A stretch of 64,000 nucleotides of DNA from Desulfobacteraceae bacterium (GCA_014237395.1 JABZFP010000015.1:99960-163959); one strand, 5' to 3'; shown: positions 35,569-44,601, counted from the stretch's first letter. Program-made: numbers and translations. Notes: a model not told the origin generated them from the sequence alone.

Positions 35569-37299
35569 ATGCGTTCTCCAATCTCCTGGCGCCCTCCCGC
35601 CACATGGCATTTTTTCCGATCCGATGACCGGCTTCTGCTAATTCTTGCCGGCGCCATCGTTGGCATCTGCAGCGGCGTGGCGGCTGTAGCGCTGAACCAG
35701 TCGCTCATCGCCGTTCTGGGCTATCTGCGTCCCTATCGCGCCTATTGGTGGGCCTTTGTGCTCCCTGCCGTCGGCGCCGCTTTGTCTTCTCTGTTTCTCA
35801 ATAAAATCATGCGCGAAGGCGCCGGTCATGGCGTCCCCGAAGTCATCTACAGTGTTTCGCGCTATGGCGGTTTGATGCGGTTCCGTTCCAGTTTTTCGCG
35901 TCTGATATCCAGTTGCCTGACTATCGGCAGCGGTGGGTCCGCCGGACCGGAAGCGCCCATTGTTATGAGCGGATCCGCCATCGGATCCAATATTGCCCGC
36001 CTGCTCGGCCTGAACGATCGCCAGCGGGTGACCCTTGTCGGATGTGGCGCCGCAGGTGCCATTTCCGCTATTTTCAATGCCCCCATCGCGGGGTTGATCT
36101 TTGCCATGGAAATCATTCTGGGCGAATGGGCCGCTTCCAACCTGATCCCGATCGCCATTGCCGCCGTTGCCGGAACGGAAATCAGTCACTTGCTCCAGGG
36201 CAAACAAATCCCTTTTTCGCACCACCACTTCAACATCGGGGCAGTGGATATCGTGGCCTGCATCGGATTGGCGGTGTTCACCGCCCTGGCCTCGATCATG
36301 CTGACCCGCGCCATCCGGACCATTCACCACCAAGCCGACGGCATCCAACTGCCGAGCTGGCTGAAAGCCGCCGGCGGCGGATGTGCGGTCGGCCTAATCG
36401 GCCTCTATCTTCCCATGGTGCTCGGTGAAGGCTATCACGCCATTCGGGAAATGATGGAGGGCCGCTTTGCCCCTGGCATCGGCCTTGTTTTCCTCGCGGT
36501 TCTGGCCAAAATCATGGCCACCGCCTTGACCTTGGGATCGGGGGGCTCGGGAGGAATATTTGCCCCATGCCTCGTCATCGGCAGCTTTGCCGGGCTGACC
36601 TATCATCGTGCCCTGGCCTATTTGTGGCCGGGCGTGGACTGGGTCCAGGAGGGTTGCTTTGTATTGCTCGGCATGGCCGGTCTGGTAAGTGGGATCCTAC
36701 AGGCCCCCCTCACCGGCATTTTTCTGATCGTGGAAATCACTGGCGGCTATGAGGTCATCCTGCCGTTAATCATCGTTTCGGCCATATCGACCACGATCTG
36801 CCACTACATGGAACCGGCCTCGTTTTATCTCAAAGACCTGGTGGAAAAGGGGCAATTGATGCGGCCGGGCACCGACGCCCGGGTTCTGGCCGACCTCGAA
36901 GTGCACGAGCTGCTGGAGACCGACTGCATTACGGTGCATACCGACATGCTGCTGCGGGATTTCGTCGATATTGTCAAACAATCCCGCCGCAACCTTTTTC
37001 CGGTCGAAGATCAGAGCGGTCAGTTTCAGGGCATGATCTACATGGACGACATCCGGCCCTACCTTTTCGATCCTCTCATGTACGATGCCGTTCTGGTCGG
37101 ACAGCTCATGAACCCCCGCGTTGAAACCGTTTCACCGGATGATGACGTGGTGGAAGTCTTAGAACGAATGGACGCCGAGGGGCTGTTCAACATGCCGGTC
37201 GTTGCCAACCATCGATTTCGCGGAATGATTTCCAAATCAACACTGCTGGACCAATATCGCAAAGAACTGATGGTCCAAACTTACCATCTCAACCGGTAG
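35569..37299 (+). CDS. ClC-family chloride channel/transporter with C-terminal CBS pair
   Basis: 576 residues. Twelve-plus membrane helices (about 20-440). The motif near residues 84-91 reads GAGHGVPE, that is His where classical ClC has the central Ser of GSGIP. The gating-glutamate loop is GSGGSAGPEAP (Glu about 128), and GGSGGIFAPCLVIG is the third anion-site motif. Residues about 450-570 carry two CBS domains that bind adenine nucleotides. It may be a channel or H+/anion exchanger. It follows the HTH-EIIA gene at three bases and precedes a Usp gene at twelve bases. Confidence 0.93.
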   Translation: MRSPISWRPPATWHFFRSDDRLLLILAGAIVGICSGVAAVALNQSLIAVLGYLRPYRAYWWAFVLPAVGAALSSLFLNKIMREGAGHGVPEVIYSVSRYGGLMRFRSSFSRLISSCLTIGSGGSAGPEAPIVMSGSAIGSNIARLLGLNDRQRVTLVGCGAAGAISAIFNAPIAGLIFAMEIILGEWAASNLIPIAIAAVAGTEISHLLQGKQIPFSHHHFNIGAVDIVACIGLAVFTALASIMLTRAIRTIHHQADGIQLPSWLKAAGGGCAVGLIGLYLPMVLGEGYHAIREMMEGRFAPGIGLVFLAVLAKIMATALTLGSGGSGGIFAPCLVIGSFAGLTYHRALAYLWPGVDWVQEGCFVLLGMAGLVSGILQAPLTGIFLIVEITGGYEVILPLIIVSAISTTICHYMEPASFYLKDLVEKGQLMRPGTDARVLADLEVHELLETDCITVHTDMLLRDFVDIVKQSRRNLFPVEDQSGQFQGMIYMDDIRPYLFDPLMYDAVLVGQLMNPRVETVSPDDDVVEVLERMDAEGLFNMPVVANHRFRGMISKSTLLDQYRKELMVQTYHLNR

Positions 37300-37311
37300 A
37301 AGGAGACAACC

Positions 37312-38139
37312 ATGTACAGCCAGCTTTTCCACATCTTCCGGAATACGCCCCTGGGCCGTGAAACCTTTCTGCAATCCCTCTACTTCTGTAACCAGGTCGA
37401 TACCACGCCGGTTGTCTACATCCCCGAATTCATCAAGTTCCTCATGTATTTCGACAACGATGTGGTTCAGGTGGATCTGGACGAGTCCTATCTGACGGAC
37501 CCCGCCACCGCGGAAGACCACGCGCGCATCTTATTGGACAGCGCCAATCTCAAACCCAATTTTTTCACGCCCAAAAATTTCACGGCTTCCACCCTGCCGG
37601 ATATCCCCACCAATTTCGAATTCATGTGCTGCCCCCGCAGCATCAGCGACCTGTCATCCAAAATCGGATTGGGCTATATCGGCCCCCGGGTCCGACGTAT
37701 CGTGACATCGGCACGCTTTCCCGTCCTGATTACCAGCGCGGTTTACAAGCCATGGACACGGCTTGTTGTGTTTTTCGGAGGGTCCGCCAATGCCCTGAAC
37801 GCTTTAAAGCTTGGCATGCGCATCGCCCGCCAAACAGGCATGCCCCTCGACATCTTTACGCAGGCGGAAAACCGTTCACGTGAGGATTATGCGGCCATCA
37901 TTCGGGATCATCATATGGAAGACGAGCTCGAGCGACTCCAGCAACGATGGATCTTTTTTGACGAGGGAAAATTCGAAACGAATCTCTATGCGGTGCCCCA
38001 TGACGCATTGGTTATTTTAGGCGCCTACGGCCACGGTCTGATTCGTAATCTGGTCTTCGGCAGTAAAATGGAAAACATCCAATCGACGATTCCCAATAAC
38101 CTTCTGATTGTCGGCCCGAACTACACAGCCGGGATTTAG
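37312..38139 (+). CDS. Universal stress protein (one UspA-like domain plus N-terminal extension)
   Basis: 275 residues. The N-terminal half (about 1-140) is poorly conserved UspA-like sequence starting with FHIFRNTPLGRETF, and the C-terminal half (about 140-270) shows the UspA fold with VFFGGSANALNALKLGMRIA, DALVILGAYGHGLIRNLVFGS and NNLLIVGPN. GGAG precedes the ATG. Last gene of the HTH-EIIA / ClC / Usp set; no other gene follows on this strand before the convergent ykgJ. Confidence 0.88.
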   Translation: MYSQLFHIFRNTPLGRETFLQSLYFCNQVDTTPVVYIPEFIKFLMYFDNDVVQVDLDESYLTDPATAEDHARILLDSANLKPNFFTPKNFTASTLPDIPTNFEFMCCPRSISDLSSKIGLGYIGPRVRRIVTSARFPVLITSAVYKPWTRLVVFFGGSANALNALKLGMRIARQTGMPLDIFTQAENRSREDYAAIIRDHHMEDELERLQQRWIFFDEGKFETNLYAVPHDALVILGAYGHGLIRNLVFGSKMENIQSTIPNNLLIVGPNYTAGI

Positions 38140-38179
38140 GTGCCGACGACGAAGGTTTCGATCCGGATCGATGGTTTTG

Positions 38180-38629
38180 CTACTCCCCGCTCTCCGGATC
38201 CGATGTCATTTCATCATCCAACCTTGCGTTTCGCCGTTTTTCGATTTGGCGCGCGACAGCGCGACAAATGACATCATCGGGAAAATCGGTCCGAATGCCC
38301 GGGCAGGAATTCCCCATGGCCCGCCAGTTGGCAATATCCTCCAGAACGGCGGATAGATAAGGCCAGTTTCGGCACATGCGTGGTTTCACCGGATGAATCC
38401 GACAAAGCTTATCCCAAAATATACAATACCCGTTACCGGCCTGTGCCAATACATAGCGGGAGCCCGACAATTGACAGTATTTGGATTTAAACCGCTTCGG
38501 ATCTTCGTGCAGATAGTCGGCGATCGCCTGGATGTCGGACTCGGTAACGTAAGTGCCGCCATAACCGCGGCAGCAATCGCCGCACATTTGGCACGCAAAA
38601 ACAGGTTCACAACAGGGGTCAGGCGTCAT
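38180..38629 (-). CDS. YkgJ-family cysteine cluster protein
   Basis: 149 residues. The cysteine pattern C-x2-C-x2-C-C (ACQMCGDCCRG, about residues 12-22), then YCIFWDKLCRIHPVKPRMCRNWP and SCPGIR is the YkgJ/UPF0153 Zn or Fe-S cluster motif. Function unknown. It overlaps recR by 11 bases, so it is read with the recR transcript. Confidence 0.88.
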   Translation of the reverse strand: MTPDPCCEPVFACQMCGDCCRGYGGTYVTESDIQAIADYLHEDPKRFKSKYCQLSGSRYVLAQAGNGYCIFWDKLCRIHPVKPRMCRNWPYLSAVLEDIANWRAMGNSCPGIRTDFPDDVICRAVARQIEKRRNARLDDEMTSDPESGE

Positions 38630-39218
38630 GGCGTGTTTCCATGGCCCGCTTGAGGGTTACCTGGTCAACGTATTTCAGATCACCCCCCATCGGAACACCG
38701 CAGGCAATGCGGGTCACCTTGACCGGCCAGGCCTTCAACTGCTCGGCCAGATAGGCGGCGGTGGCTTCCCCTTCCACGTTGGTGCCGGTGGCGATGACCA
38801 CCTCCTTCAAATCTTCTTCCCGAATCCGGCGCAATAAACTGGCAATGCGAATGTCATCCGGACCAATGCCGTTCATGGGGGAGAGCACCCCCCCCAAGAT
38901 ATGATAAACCCCACGAAAAGCCCCGGATTTTTCCAACGCAACCATATCGGCGGGCTGTTCCACGATGCAAAGCTGTCCGATTTGGCGGGAGGCATCCTGA
39001 CAGATGTGGCATACCGTTGCATCGCTCCAGGCATGGCAGCGTGAGCAGGATTGGGTGCGTTCCTTAACCTCCAGAATGCTTTGCGCCAGTTGCTCCGCAT
39101 CGCGGCGGGGCGCTTTCAGGATATGCAACGCCAGCCGCTCGGCTGTTTTCTCACCGATACCGGGCAGTTTAGCAATTTGGCGGATTAAGTTACGAATGGA
39201 TGCCGGATAGTAATTCAT
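38619..39218 (-). CDS. recR: Recombination mediator RecR
   Basis: 199 residues. N-terminal helix-hairpin-helix LPGIGEKTAERLALHIL. Zinc finger CSRCHAWSDATVCHIC. Toprim domain with CIVEQPADMVALEKSG, FRGVYHILGGVLSPMNGIGP and EVVIATGTNVEGEATAAYL. Works with RecF/RecO to load RecA. Part of dnaX-ebfC-recR-ykgJ. Confidence 0.97.
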   Translation of the reverse strand: MNYYPASIRNLIRQIAKLPGIGEKTAERLALHILKAPRRDAEQLAQSILEVKERTQSCSRCHAWSDATVCHICQDASRQIGQLCIVEQPADMVALEKSGAFRGVYHILGGVLSPMNGIGPDDIRIASLLRRIREEDLKEVVIATGTNVEGEATAAYLAEQLKAWPVKVTRIACGVPMGGDLKYVDQVTLKRAMETRHDA

Positions 39219-39280
39219 AGATGAAATGTCCTATGCCCGGGCGTCAAAATGCATTCACGGCCGTGCTAAAATAAATCATA

Positions 39281-39592
39281 TCAAAACAGACCGGGGATAT
39301 TCATTCCCCCGGTCAATTTTCCCATCTCAGATGCCACCATTTCCTGAGACTTGCTCAGGGCGTCGTTGACAGCCGCCAGCACCAGGTCCTGCAGCATCTC
39401 CACATCATCAGGATCCACCACGTCTTTCTCGATCACGATGGTCACAACCTGCTGCCGTCCGTTGGCCACAACCTTGACCATGCCGCCACCGGACGACCCC
39501 TCGACGGTGCGGTCCGCCAATTCTTCCTGCATTTTGGCCATCTTGGCCTGAAGCTTCTGGGCCTGCTTCATCATGTTACCCATGCCCTTCAT
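39281..39592 (-). CDS. ebfC: Nucleoid-associated protein YbaB/EbfC
   Basis: 103 residues. Starts [25 protein letters not shown], the family's amphipathic helix, followed by the beta sheet [18 protein letters not shown]. Binds DNA as a dimer. Strong Shine-Dalgarno AAGGAGG before the ATG. Between dnaX (100 bases) and recR (62 bases). Confidence 0.97.
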   Translation of the reverse strand: MKGMGNMMKQAQKLQAKMAKMQEELADRTVEGSSGGGMVKVVANGRQQVVTIVIEKDVVDPDDVEMLQDLVLAAVNDALSKSQEMVASEMGKLTGGMNIPGLF

Positions 39593-39692
39593 GGCAATTC
39601 CTCCTTATCGAGCGCAAGCATGTGCGCCGTTGGTTTCCATACGAAATAGCAGCCGCAGTTCGGCTGCCCCGAGCGGCATCATGACCTCCAAA

Positions 39693-41402
39693 TTACGATG
39701 GGTCATTTTCATCAGATGGCGAAAGAATCTTGACATCCACCACTTTTCCCTGGAACAGCTCGATCACTTCCGAAACCATGGGATGGCTCAAGGCCTGCTG
39801 CTTGAGCTGGTCTTCATGGACTTTTTTTTTTTGCTTGACCGCCGGATCGGCGGATTTCCCGTGAACCACAATTTCAAACGACCGATCAAAGAGTTCCTGG
39901 ACTGCATTTTGGATGGCTTGAATACTTTCCCTGCGTTTGACGCGGTTGATGCTGAAATCGTTGCCATTGATCTCGATTTCAAGGCAGCGCTCATCCATGG
40001 CGACCAGGGCTGACTGCTGGAGATTGGCCGCCAGGGCCGGCAGGCTGGCCCCCAACATCTCGACGATTTGCTGCCATGCCGTTTCGCGCTGATGGTCGTC
40101 GGACGGAATTGCCATAGCGCCGCGCGACGTCGGTTTTGGAGATGGTGGGGAGTCCTCGTTTGATCCGGAATGTGCCGCTGGGTTCCCGGGGGCGTCGGTC
40201 GCAGCGACCGTCGCTGCCGTCATCATCTTCCCGCCGTCGGAAAGCACCACCTGCCGCAGCGCTTCCACGCTGTTGATTAGGTCATCCATTGGAAGCGCCG
40301 GTTTGATCTGACAAATCTGGATCAACACCATTTCAACAGCCAGCCGGGGCTGCGCCGCAAGACGAACGAGCACCTCTTCACGGTACAGAAGGTTAAAAAT
40401 TTGATTGAGTGCCCCCGCCGAAAAAGCGCCCACCTGCTCACGCAGCAGCTGAATCTCGCCTTCGGGCAAATCAACCAGCGGTGCCGCCGGATCGCCCACC
40501 TTGATCACGATCAGGTTACGAAAATGGGTCAGCAGGCTGGTGTACAATTTTTTAAGATCTTGCCCGCGGTCATAGACCGTTTGAATCGTCAGCAGAAGAC
40601 GCGCGACATCTCCCGATAGAAGCGCCGCCGCCAGTTCGGTGATGAGGTGTCGATCGACGACCCCCAGAATGTTCAACACCTGTTCATGGGTGATTGGCCC
40701 GTCGGAGCAGGTCATCACCTGATCCAGCAGGCTCAATGCATCCCGCATACTTCCGCCGGCTTCGCGCGCCATGAGGATAAGGCTTTCCTCGGGGACGGCA
40801 ATATCCTCGTGGGCACAGAGTTTGGCCATATACCCGACGAGGCTTTCGGATCCGATCCGACGCAAATCATAGCGCTGGCAGCGAGAAAGAATCGTTACGG
40901 GTATCTTGTGCGGCTCCGTCGTGGCAAACATGAACATGATATGCGCGGGCGGCTCTTCAAGGGTTTTCAGCAAGGCGTTGAACGCCGGAGTGCTCAGCAT
41001 GTGCACTTCATCGATAATGTAAATCTTGTAAGGGCTGTAGGCCGGCATGTACTTGACGTTTTCACGCAGTTCTCGAATTTGATCGACGCTGTTGTTGGAA
41101 GCCCCGTCGATCTCAAACACGTCCGCAGCGTTGCCGGCGGTTATTTCGGTGCAGGACCGGCATGTGTTGCAGGGGTGCGGGGTCGGCCCCGACTGACAGT
41201 TCACGGCTTTGGCAAGAATGCGGGCAATCGTTGTTTTTCCCGTTCCACGCGGGCCGGAGAACAGGATCGCGTGGGCCACGCGTCCATGTTGAATCGCATT
41301 CATCAAGGTGCGGGTGACATGCCCCTGCTCGACCACATCATCAAAGGTCTGTGGTCGGTATTTACGTGCCAGAACGAGGTAGCCCATGGCTCCGGATTGC
41401 AT
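39693..41402 (-). CDS. dnaX: DNA polymerase III tau/gamma subunit DnaX
   Basis: 569 residues from ATG at 41402; an alternative ATG at 41387 gives the conserved MGYLVLARKYRPQTF start. Walker A GPRGTGKTT. Zinc motif with CQSGPTPHPCNTCRSC. IIDEVHMLS (Walker B). SRCQRYDLRR (arginine finger/sensor area). Domain III follows (about 230-370), then a Pro/Ser/Thr/Ala-rich linker and a C-terminal tau domain (about 430-560). Clamp-loader ATPase. No obvious frameshift slippery site was identified for a gamma form, so this may produce tau only. Confidence 0.95.
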   Translation of the reverse strand: MQSGAMGYLVLARKYRPQTFDDVVEQGHVTRTLMNAIQHGRVAHAILFSGPRGTGKTTIARILAKAVNCQSGPTPHPCNTCRSCTEITAGNAADVFEIDGASNNSVDQIRELRENVKYMPAYSPYKIYIIDEVHMLSTPAFNALLKTLEEPPAHIMFMFATTEPHKIPVTILSRCQRYDLRRIGSESLVGYMAKLCAHEDIAVPEESLILMAREAGGSMRDALSLLDQVMTCSDGPITHEQVLNILGVVDRHLITELAAALLSGDVARLLLTIQTVYDRGQDLKKLYTSLLTHFRNLIVIKVGDPAAPLVDLPEGEIQLLREQVGAFSAGALNQIFNLLYREEVLVRLAAQPRLAVEMVLIQICQIKPALPMDDLINSVEALRQVVLSDGGKMMTAATVAATDAPGNPAAHSGSNEDSPPSPKPTSRGAMAIPSDDHQRETAWQQIVEMLGASLPALAANLQQSALVAMDERCLEIEINGNDFSINRVKRRESIQAIQNAVQELFDRSFEIVVHGKSADPAVKQKKKVHEDQLKQQALSHPMVSEVIELFQGKVVDVKILSPSDENDPS

Positions 41403-41413
41403 CACAGTAGGAG

Positions 41414-41474
41414 GTTACGTGCAGAGGGCGTCCCGACGCTTCATGCGCAAGGCCCTGCACCAGTGCGGCGTAAC
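41414..41474 (-). promoter_or_regulatory. Stem-loop in the dnaX leader
   Basis: Arms GTTAC with GTAAC, then GTGCAG with CTGCAC, then GGC/GCC, separated by ~22 bases (41414-41474), ending 11 bases upstream of the dnaX ATG at 41402. It may influence dnaX translation. No SRP RNA-type GGAAGGAAGC was found in it, so it is not the 4.5S RNA. Confidence 0.45.
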
Positions 41475-41586
41475 ATAATGAAAGCAAGGCCAAACGGCAA
41501 GGGAAAAATATTCTGAAGCCGGAAGCGGAATCAGTTAAAACAAGACGTCGCGCGGGTTTTAGAGGTATTACAAATCAGGGTGGAAA

Positions 41587-41680
41587 TGGCGGAGAGAGAG
41601 GGATTCGAACCCTCGGTGCCGCTATAAACAGCACACACGATTTCCAGTCGTGCTCCTTCAGCCAACTCGGACATCTCTCC
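41587..41680 (-). tRNA. tRNA-Ser (anticodon GGA)
   Basis: Starts GGAGAGA at 41680 and pairs with TCTCTCC near its 3' end; CCA is encoded at 41587-41589. The anticodon stem CACGA-CTGGAAA-TCGTG gives GGA in the loop, so it reads UCC/UCU. A long variable arm (CTGTTTATAGCGGCACCGAG region) and T-loop GGTTCGAATCCC are present, as expected for class II serine tRNA. Confidence 0.95.
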
Positions 41681-41735
41681 GCATGCGGGTAAGACAAAAA
41701 AGGTGAATCGCGGGGGATTCACCCGGGCGCGGTGC

Positions 41736-41829
41736 TGGCGGAGAGGGTGGGATTCGAACCCACGATCCCGGTTTTAGCCAGGATACCGCTTTTCGAGAGC
41801 GGGGCCTTCAGCCACTCGGCAACCTCTCC
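41736..41829 (-). tRNA. tRNA-Ser (anticodon CGA)
   Basis: Starts GGAGAGG at 41829 with matching CCTCTCC near the 3' end; CCA is encoded at 41736-41738. The anticodon stem CCGCT-CTCGAAA-AGCGG gives CGA, reading UCG. Variable arm about 18-20 bases, T-loop GGTTCGAATCCC. It lies 55 bases upstream of the tRNA-Ser(GGA) gene on the same transcript. Confidence 0.95.
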
Positions 41830-41850
41830 TTGCCCCTGACGCAAGGCGTA

Positions 41851-41879
41851 TCATTAACGCTTTTACATTAGCCTGTCAA
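41851..41879 (-). promoter_or_regulatory. Promoter of the two tRNA-Ser genes
   Basis: Minus-strand TTGACA (41874-41879), 17-base spacer and TAATGA (41851-41856), 22 bases before the first tRNA-Ser. Near consensus. It may also feed dnaX-ebfC-recR downstream. Confidence 0.7.
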
Positions 41880-41928
41880 TGGGGTCCCGGCGGATTAATG
41901 CACGGAGCGCGCCGCCGGGTCGATTTGC

Positions 41929-41980
41929 TTTTCACTTGATGGCGGCACCGGAATCTAGTATCAGATGCCGCCAGTGAAAA
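41929..41980. other. Stem-loop upstream of the tRNA promoter
   Basis: Arms TTTTCACT and AGTGAAAA (outer) then GGCGGCA and TGCCGCC (inner) with a four-base asymmetry and an 18-base loop. Either strand can fold it. It stands between the tRNA promoter and the DUF1015 start in a 239-base non-coding region. Function unknown; it could be an old terminator or a regulator site. Confidence 0.45.
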
Positions 41981-42068
41981 CGATGACGGCGCCCCGGCGG
42001 CAGTGAAAGCCAGACAGCAATCACTGGGGCCCTTGACAGAATGATTCAAATCGTAAGGAAACCGATTC

Positions 42069-43403
42069 ATGGCTCAAATCACCCCCTTCCGGGGCATTCG
42101 CTTCAATCCTGACCATATATCGTCCATGACCGATGTGACCAGTCCGCCCTACGACGTCATTACCGAAGCCGAGCAGGCAGAACTCCACGATCGCAGCCCG
42201 CACAATATCGTCCGGCTGGAGCTGGGGCATAAACGCCCCGGGGATGACCACAAGGATAATCCCCACACGCGGGCCGGCCGTCTCCTGTCAACATGGCTGG
42301 CGGATGGAACGCTCTTACGGGAAGAGGTACCGGCCGTTTATCTGACGGCCACGGAATTTGACACGGCCGGGCGTATGCTCACCCGCTGGGGGCTGATGGC
42401 CAGCGTAAGGCTGGAGCCCTTTGGTCACGGCGGCATCCTTCCCCATGAACGCACTTATTCCAAGGTGAAATCCGAGCGCCTGTCGCTGATGCGGGCCTGC
42501 CCGGCCAACCTCAGCCCGATCTTTGCTTTTTTTTCAGATGACCGGTCCACGCTGCCGCGCCTGATATCCCACGTGGCGCACAAGCCCCCCGTGGTGGCTT
42601 TCCAGGATAGCCACGGACATCGTCAGAGAATGTGGACCATCACAGACCCGAACTTGCATGGCCTGATTGCCGCCAATTTAAAGCAGCAGACCCTTTTTAT
42701 CGCCGATGGTCACCATCGCTACGAAACAGCACTGGCCTATCGGGATGAACTGGCCCGCCGTGAGGACGGCTTACCGGACAACCACCCTGCCAATAACACC
42801 TTGATGTATCTGAGCAGCATTCAGGACCCGGGTCTGATGATTTTGCCCGCCCACCGCCTGCTGCCTGAAGTCGCTCCCGCCATCCGGCACCACTTTCTGG
42901 AACGGGCCGAGTCTTTTTTCGAGGTAAAACCGATGGAAGCGCGCGCAGGAAAAGAGCAGGCGGTCGATAGCCTTCTGGACCAACTGGCATCGACGCCCCC
43001 TGGGGAAGCGCTGGTCGTGGCCATAAAGGGTACCGAAGCGCCGGCCCTGCTTCAGCTCAAACCCGGTAAGAAAGAGACCCTATATTCAAAAGCGACACCG
43101 GATCTCCTCAAAGAAATTGATGTTACGCTTTTGACCGAATTTATATTTCCGAAGCTGTTGGAATTGTCCCCGGCACAGCTGGATGATGTCAATTGCGTCC
43201 ACTACGATCACAACGCGCGCGCAGCACTGGACGGCGTATCCTGCGGACAATACGATATGGCCTTCATCATCAAACCGACCCCGATCGCCTCGGTCCGGCG
43301 CATTGCCGATGCAGGGCAGGTCATGCCGCGCAAAACAACCTACTTCGCCCCGAAGGTGATCACCGGCTTGGTCATGCATGCGCTCGACACCGCAGTGGTC
43401 TGA
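42069..43403 (+). CDS. DUF1015 family protein
   Basis: 444 residues. Recognised by FRGIRFNPDHISSM, TSPPYDVIT, SPHNIVRLELG, FADGHHRYETALAYRDE-like IADGHHRYETALAYRDEL, and PEVAPAIRHHF; these are the hallmark stretches of DUF1015. The HHRYE motif is the most conserved. Function is unknown; a link to SerA/serine metabolism is suggested elsewhere by gene neighbourhood. AAGGAAA precedes the ATG. Confidence 0.9.
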   Translation: MAQITPFRGIRFNPDHISSMTDVTSPPYDVITEAEQAELHDRSPHNIVRLELGHKRPGDDHKDNPHTRAGRLLSTWLADGTLLREEVPAVYLTATEFDTAGRMLTRWGLMASVRLEPFGHGGILPHERTYSKVKSERLSLMRACPANLSPIFAFFSDDRSTLPRLISHVAHKPPVVAFQDSHGHRQRMWTITDPNLHGLIAANLKQQTLFIADGHHRYETALAYRDELARREDGLPDNHPANNTLMYLSSIQDPGLMILPAHRLLPEVAPAIRHHFLERAESFFEVKPMEARAGKEQAVDSLLDQLASTPPGEALVVAIKGTEAPALLQLKPGKKETLYSKATPDLLKEIDVTLLTEFIFPKLLELSPAQLDDVNCVHYDHNARAALDGVSCGQYDMAFIIKPTPIASVRRIADAGQVMPRKTTYFAPKVITGLVMHALDTAVV

Positions 43404-43446
43404 GTCTGCATTTCCCATGGCCTGATTAGTGGATAAATGCTTCCGA

Positions 43447-44187
43447 TTAGGGGCGCAGCATGGCGGCCGCATCGGCGGTGTACCCGCCATCGTCGGCGTA
43501 AATGAAAAGGGGCGGACCGACAATCAACCCGGGACGTCCCGCCTTCACGACTCTGAGCAGGCATTGTTTGGCTTCCGCATCCACTCTGGAATGGATCATC
43601 CTCAAATACTTCGGCTCCAGGTGATGCGCCTGCATAGCGGCGATCAATTCAGCCAGGCGCTCCGCCGGGTAAATGAGCCAAGCGTGCCCACCGGTCGATA
43701 GAAACCGCCGGATGGATTTAATGAGCCCGTCCAACGATACGGCGATTTCATGCCGCGCGACGGCGCGCTGGTTGTGGGGGTTCATGCGTCCCGCATGCCG
43801 TCGGTGATAGGGGGGATTGGTAACAACCATGTCCACCGGTGGCCCGATATCGTCGGGTTTTAAATGTAAAAAGTCTCCCTCTATGATCTTGATACGCGAC
43901 TGGAGCCCGTTTTCTTCGACATTCTTGCGCGCCAGTGCGGCAAGTTCAGCCTGGATTTCGACGCCGGTGATACATACTTCAGGGTGCCGGAAAGCGATGA
44001 TCAGCGGCATAATGCCGCATCCGGTGCCCAGATCCAGAATTCTTGCGGCGGCCTTGCCCGGAAGGGCATGAAATGCCAAAATGGCGGCATCTATTGAAAA
44101 GCGGTAGCCTTGACGGCTCTGACATACTTTCAAATGCCCCTCAAGAAAGGTATCAGTCGACCAGCAAGTTGTGTTTGACGTTCTCAC
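43447..44187 (-). CDS. tRNA1(Val) (adenine-N6)-methyltransferase TrmN6-like
   Basis: 246 residues from GTG at 44187, which overlaps the previous gene's stop. The SAM-binding motif I is ILDLGTGCGIMPLI (about 50-62), and the catalytic motif NPPYHRR is the N6-adenine signature shared with HemK-like enzymes. A conserved start, GYRFSIDAAILAFHA, identifies the TrmN6/YfiC group. It modifies A37 of tRNA1-Val in known members; substrate here is inferred. Confidence 0.85.
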   Translation of the reverse strand: MRTSNTTCWSTDTFLEGHLKVCQSRQGYRFSIDAAILAFHALPGKAAARILDLGTGCGIMPLIIAFRHPEVCITGVEIQAELAALARKNVEENGLQSRIKIIEGDFLHLKPDDIGPPVDMVVTNPPYHRRHAGRMNPHNQRAVARHEIAVSLDGLIKSIRRFLSTGGHAWLIYPAERLAELIAAMQAHHLEPKYLRMIHSRVDAEAKQCLLRVVKAGRPGLIVGPPLFIYADDGGYTADAAAMLRP

Positions 44188-44510
44188 TTCTTTGACAACG
44201 CCCCGATTTTAAATTGAATATCTTCTAAAACCCTGGCGCCTGCGGCCTGATTGAGTCGTTCGATCAATTCGTTTTTCATGAAATGCAGTTCCTGCAACCA
44301 GGCCGAACTGCTGACATGAACCAGGAGGATACGCTGTTTGAAGGCCTCCGGCTGAGCATTGCGCGCCAGTGTTTCACCGACCACCCGATCCCAGAATCCC
44401 CAGACCGCGCGCGCGTTGTGACCTTCGCCGCCCTGGCATGTTTGCAGCACCTTTCCGATAATCGTGGAAATCGGCTCACAGGTCGAGGGTTTTCTTTCCT
44501 TATCGCCCAT
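44184..44510 (-). CDS. DUF721 family protein (DciA-like)
   Basis: 108 residues with the DUF721 core VWGFWDRVVGETLARNAQPEAF and LLVHVSSSAWLQELHFMKNELI. DUF721/DciA proteins serve as loaders or partners of the replicative helicase DnaB in bacteria without DnaC; this member may do the same. The stop overlaps the next gene. Confidence 0.82.
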   Translation of the reverse strand: MGDKERKPSTCEPISTIIGKVLQTCQGGEGHNARAVWGFWDRVVGETLARNAQPEAFKQRILLVHVSSSAWLQELHFMKNELIERLNQAAGARVLEDIQFKIGALSKK

Positions 44511-44571
44511 TGAAGCGACATCCTTGTAAACGTATCATCGTTGGATACAGGGCAATCCCTGATGCGATCCG

Positions 44572-44601
44572 TTTATAGCGGTCTCGGAATTGTCCTGTCA
44601 A
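44572..44601 (-). promoter_or_regulatory. Promoter of DUF721-trmN6
   Basis: Minus-strand TTGACA (44596-44601), 18-base spacer and TATAAA (44572-44577), about 60 bases before the DUF721 ATG. Confidence 0.7.

Noticed and set aside
41403..41586. Possible SRP (4.5S) RNA between dnaX and the tRNA genes
   Set aside because: SRP RNA often lies here, but the conserved GGAAGGAAGCAG-type loop was not found in either strand, so only a hairpin is reported.
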